DNA from: Pseudomonas sp. stari2
GTDB lineage: Bacteria; Pseudomonadota; Gammaproteobacteria; Pseudomonadales; Pseudomonadaceae
NCBI RefSeq assembly: GCF_040760005.1
Contig: NZ_CP099760.1
Span: 769,001 to 833,000, forward strand
Reading direction: 5' to 3'
DNA length: 64,000 bases
The position numbers and the translations under genes are program-made. Below, piece by piece: positions 61,030-64,000 of the stretch. Below the pieces are notes generated by a model. It had not been told where the DNA came from. It worked only from the letters and a program-made list of their open reading frames with translations, and made no database searches. Positions within the stretch are counted from its first letter, which is position 1; the number at the start of each line of letters is the position of its first letter.

Positions 61030-61857
61030 TCACGGCGCAAACGGCATTACGCGCTTGTGATGCGTCTTCTTGTAAGTGCTAACGATGATGTCAAACGCTT
61101 CCTGACGCACCGGCTCGCCGTGCAGGAACGCGTCGATCTCGGCGTAGGTCACGCCGTGGGAGGCCTCGTCCGGCTTGCCCGGCGACAGGTCTTCCAGGTC
61201 CGCCGTCGGCACTTTTTCCACCAGCGATTCCGGTGCGCCGAAGCTGCGGGCGATGGCCCGGACCTGGTTCTTCACCAGACCGCTGAGCGGGGCCAGGTCG
61301 CAGGCGCCGTCACCGAACTTGGTGAAGAAACCCATCACCGCTTCCGCCGCGTGATCGGTGCCGATCACCAGGCCATGGGCCGCGCCGGCAATGGTGTACT
61401 GGGCGACCATACGCATCCGCGCCTTGGTGTTGCCGAGCACGAAATCCACCGACACCGCGTGCTTGCCTTCGAAGGCTGCGACTTCGTTGGCGAGGGATTT
61501 CACTGCCGGGCCGATGTTGACGGTGTGGCGCTCGTCCGGGGCGATGAAGTCCACCGAGGCCTGGGCGTCGTGTTCATCGAACTGCACGTCGTACGGCAGG
61601 CGCACGGCGATGAACTTGTAGGCCTCGTCACCGGTGCGCTCGCGCAGTTCACGCATGGCGCGCTGGGCCAAAAGGCCCGCGGTCAGCGAGTCCACGCCGC
61701 CGCTGATGCCCAGCACCAGGGTCTTGAGCCCGGAACTGGTCAGGCAATCCTGGATGAAGGTGATGCGTCGGGCGACTTCCGCTTCGAGGGCCTGGTAATC
61801 GGCGAACGGCGGCTGAACGTTGAGCTGTTCAGCAATCTCACGCTGTACGGCTTGCAT
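61030..61857 (-). CDS. nadE: NAD synthetase (ammonia-dependent) NadE
   Basis: Adenylates and amidates nicotinic-acid adenine dinucleotide to NAD+ with ammonia (275 aa, the short form without a glutaminase domain). The PP-loop SGGVDS in [13 protein letters not shown] and [26 protein letters not shown] are present. The Met at 61857 gives the usual [12 protein letters not shown]; a longer in-frame start runs into pncB. It is 4 nt downstream of pncB, so the two are coupled: nicotinate to nicotinate mononucleotide, and later to NAD+. Confidence 0.96.
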   Translation of the reverse strand: MQAVQREIAEQLNVQPPFADYQALEAEVARRITFIQDCLTSSGLKTLVLGISGGVDSLTAGLLAQRAMRELRERTGDEAYKFIAVRLPYDVQFDEHDAQASVDFIAPDERHTVNIGPAVKSLANEVAAFEGKHAVSVDFVLGNTKARMRMVAQYTIAGAAHGLVIGTDHAAEAVMGFFTKFGDGACDLAPLSGLVKNQVRAIARSFGAPESLVEKVPTADLEDLSPGKPDEASHGVTYAEIDAFLHGEPVRQEAFDIIVSTYKKTHHKRVMPFAP

Positions 61858-61861
61858 GAAT

Positions 61862-63085
61862 TCACTCCTTGCTAGAAAGGCTGGAAACGGCAGGAACCTG
61901 GAAAACGTGTCGCAAATAGGCGACGAAATTCGGGTCTTTGCAGTGGGTCTTGCCCGGCTCATCGGAGATCTTCGCCACCGGTTGGCCGTTGCAGGCCGTC
62001 ATTTTAAGCACGATGCTCATCGGCTCGACACCCGGAATGTCACAGGTGAGGTTGGTGCCGATGCCGAAGCTGACATTGATCCGCCCCCGCAGTGCCCGGA
62101 AGATCTCCAGCGACTTGGGCAGCGTCAGGCTGTCGGAGAACACCAGGGTCTTGCTCATCGGGTCAATGCCGAGCTTATGGTAATGCGCGATGCACTTTTC
62201 GCCCCACAATACCGGGTCCCCGGAGTCGTGGCGCAGGCCGTCGAAAAGCTTGGCGAAGAACAGATCGAAATCGCCGAGGAAGGCATCGGTGGTGATGCAG
62301 TCGGTCAGCGCGATCCCCAGCAAGCCGCGATATTCGCGAACCCAGCAATCGAGGGCGGCAATCTGGCTGTCGATCAGTCGCGGGCCGAGTTGCTGGTGCG
62401 CCATGATCCACTCGTGGGCCATGGTGCCCAGTGGTTTCATGTCCAGCTCACGGGACAGGTGCACGTTGCTGGTGCCAACGAAGCGTCCTGGGAAGTCGTG
62501 CTTGAGCACATTCACCACTTCTTCCTGCACGCGGTAGGAAAACCTGCGACGTGTGCCGAAATCCGCGACCTGCAACTGCGACAGTTCTTCGGCCGAAGCA
62601 TTGGCCGTCAGCCAGTCGAACTTGCGGTAAAGCTGTTCGCGGGCCTGTTCCAGCAGCGTTTCGCGGTAGCGATAGCGGTTGCGCACTTCACTGACGATCG
62701 CCAACAACGGCACTTCAAACAGAATCACATGCAACCACGGCCCGCGCAGGCGGATGAACAGCTCGCCGTTCTCGATGCCGGTGTGCAGGTAGCGCAGGTT
62801 GAAACGGAACAGACCGAGGAAACGCAGGAAATCCGGCTTGAGGAACGAGATGCGCTCGAGAAAGCTCAACTGATCGGCGCTCAGGCTCAGCTCGGCCAGA
62901 CGCTCGACCTGGAAGCGGATCTCCGCCAGATACGGACGCAGATCCTCACTGTTACGGCAACGAAACTCCCATTCGACTTCGACGTTGGGGTAGTTGTGCA
63001 GCACCGCCTGCATCATCGTCAGTTTGTAGAAGTCGGTGTCGAGCAGGTTCTGCACGATGCGATCGGCAAACACACTCTCGCTCAT
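61862..63085 (-). CDS. pncB: Nicotinate phosphoribosyltransferase PncB
   Basis: Salvage enzyme (407 aa) making nicotinate mononucleotide from nicotinate and PRPP, with ATP. Conserved segments are [53 protein letters not shown] and [17 protein letters not shown], which holds the activation histidine of the family nearby. The Met at 63085 begins [12 protein letters not shown]. It is first in an operon with nadE; the 107-nt gap after the LysR gene may hold its promoter. Confidence 0.95.
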   Translation of the reverse strand: MSESVFADRIVQNLLDTDFYKLTMMQAVLHNYPNVEVEWEFRCRNSEDLRPYLAEIRFQVERLAELSLSADQLSFLERISFLKPDFLRFLGLFRFNLRYLHTGIENGELFIRLRGPWLHVILFEVPLLAIVSEVRNRYRYRETLLEQAREQLYRKFDWLTANASAEELSQLQVADFGTRRRFSYRVQEEVVNVLKHDFPGRFVGTSNVHLSRELDMKPLGTMAHEWIMAHQQLGPRLIDSQIAALDCWVREYRGLLGIALTDCITTDAFLGDFDLFFAKLFDGLRHDSGDPVLWGEKCIAHYHKLGIDPMSKTLVFSDSLTLPKSLEIFRALRGRINVSFGIGTNLTCDIPGVEPMSIVLKMTACNGQPVAKISDEPGKTHCKDPNFVAYLRHVFQVPAVSSLSSKE

Positions 63086-63192
63086 AACGGGGTCTCCAGG
63101 CGGGCCGCGCGTTGGCGCGGTATCAATCAATGGCGCTAGTGGCGCATATCCGGGGTGTGGATTGCCAGCGATTTTTATCTCGGCAGCGGCCC

Positions 63193-64000
63193 TCAGACCG
63201 CGTCAGGACTGCCGATCTGCTCCAGCATCCACCTCACGAAATCCCGCACCTTGGGCACTTCCGCCGCGTGTTCCGGGTAGGCCAGGTAATACGCGTCAGT
63301 GCTGGGCATTGCATGCTGCCAGGGAATGACCAGTTTGCCGTCGGCCAATTCCTCTTCCACCAGGAACCTCGGCAACAGGGCAACACCGCAGCCGACCTGG
63401 GCGGCGCGAATGCACATATAAAAGGTTTCGAAACGCGGGCCGTGGTAGCTGTGTTCGGTCTGGTAGCCCTGGCTGTCGAACCAGTCGTGCCACGCTTGCG
63501 GGCGCGAAGCATTCTGCAGCAGCACCAGATCGGTGAGTTGCGTTGGATCAGTCAACGGCGTGTCCGGCAGGCTGCCCGGTGCGCACACGGGAACCAGCTC
63601 TTCGCCGAACAACTTCAGGCACTCGGTGCCGGGGCGTGAACCCTGGCCGAAATAGAACGCCAGGTCGCTGCGACCTTGCAGCAAGTCATCGGCTTCCTGT
63701 TCGTTGCACAGGTCCAGATGAATCGACGGATGACGCAGGCGCCAGCCCTTGAGGCGCGGCACCAGCCAGCGGGCGCCGAAGGTCGAGGGCGTGGAGACTC
63801 GCAGGACTTCGGTCTCGCCGCCGTAGGAGCGCAGGTAATGGGTCGACATCTCGACCTGGGTCAGGATTTTTCTGACTTCCACCAGATACAGATCGCCGGC
63901 CGGGGTCATCTGCAAACGGCGGCGGACCCGACGGAACAGCAAGTGCTGTAACAGTTCTTCAAGTTGCGCCACCTGCTTGCTGACGGCGCTCTGGGTCAGG
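63193..64000 (-). CDS. LysR-family transcriptional regulator (5' end outside window)
   Basis: The end of the wHTH ([25 protein letters not shown]) is at the window edge, so about 25-30 residues of the DNA-binding start are missing. The visible 269 codons continue with the linker helix and the LysR substrate-binding domain ([48 protein letters not shown]). Reading downstream leads to pncB on the same strand with a 107-nt gap; regulation of that operon is possible but not shown. Confidence 0.92.
   Translation of the reverse strand, partial: LTQSAVSKQVAQLEELLQHLLFRRVRRRLQMTPAGDLYLVEVRKILTQVEMSTHYLRSYGGETEVLRVSTPSTFGARWLVPRLKGWRLRHPSIHLDLCNEQEADDLLQGRSDLAFYFGQGSRPGTECLKLFGEELVPVCAPGSLPDTPLTDPTQLTDLVLLQNASRPQAWHDWFDSQGYQTEHSYHGPRFETFYMCIRAAQVGCGVALLPRFLVEEELADGKLVIPWQHAMPSTDAYYLAYPEHAAEVPKVRDFVRWMLEQIGSPDAV

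Overview
The window is chromosomal DNA of a Pseudomonas, most likely from the P. fluorescens group. Evidence: high GC; the conserved blocks nudF-yqiB-cpdA-yqiA-parE-parC, serB, psd-rhdA-HDOD-motAB-rsgA-orn, queG/nnr-tsaE-amiB-mutL-miaA-hfq-hflXKC-hisZ-purA, rnr-rlmB-rpsF-rpsR-rplI-dnaB and azu/nadE/pncB; REPIN-type palindromes; and an OAA-family lectin of the kind described from P. fluorescens. I see no IS element, prophage, integrase or CRISPR array. Almost everything is core genome, with a few lineage-specific insertions.

Layout. 1-8.3 kb: an ADP-ribose pyrophosphatase (cut by the window edge), a DUF1249 protein, cAMP phosphodiesterase, an esterase, and both topoisomerase IV subunits; parE and parC are separated by a phytase-like periplasmic protein and a retropepsin-like protease. 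8.5-14.8 kb: a PqiC-like lipoprotein, an AhpA/YtjB membrane protein divergent from serB, a PilZ-like protein and a high-mannose lectin. 14.8-21.2 kb (mostly minus): psd, rhdA, an HDOD protein, motAB (plus strand, behind a FliA-type promoter) and rsgA. 21.3-36.6 kb: orn, a TRIC-type channel, queG, and a long plus-strand series from nnr to purA covering metabolite repair, t6A and i6A tRNA modification, cell separation, mismatch repair, Hfq and the HflKC membrane complex.

36.7-42 kb: a chemoreceptor, convergent with a two-gene ferric iron ABC importer (binding protein and fused permease, no ATPase) behind a Fur-box-like site, then two tandem tRNA-Leu(CAG) genes, each with its own promoter and terminator. 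42-49.4 kb: RNase R, 23S rRNA Gm2251 methyltransferase, a REPIN, the S6/S18/L9 ribosomal operon with a YybS-like membrane protein, and the replicative helicase. 49.5-58.8 kb: a YgiQ radical SAM protein, then a three-gene operon of transglutaminase-DUF2126, circularly permuted ATP-grasp/alpha-E fusion and a second transglutaminase. 58.8-64 kb: a small coiled-coil protein, a LOG-family phosphoribohydrolase, a possible 29-residue peptide, azurin, an orphan Ig-like small protein, nadE and pncB (NAD salvage), and a LysR regulator cut by the window end.

The best candidate for a poorly described system is the operon at 52029-58772. Its three genes overlap or nearly abut and encode two complete transglutaminase-fold active sites and a predicted amidoligase. 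Upstream there is a site with exact sigma-54 (-24/-12) spacing, which would tie this predicted peptide-forming or peptide-tagging pathway to RpoN control. The OAA-type lectin with two complete glycan sites and the orphan Ig-like protein are the next most interesting items.
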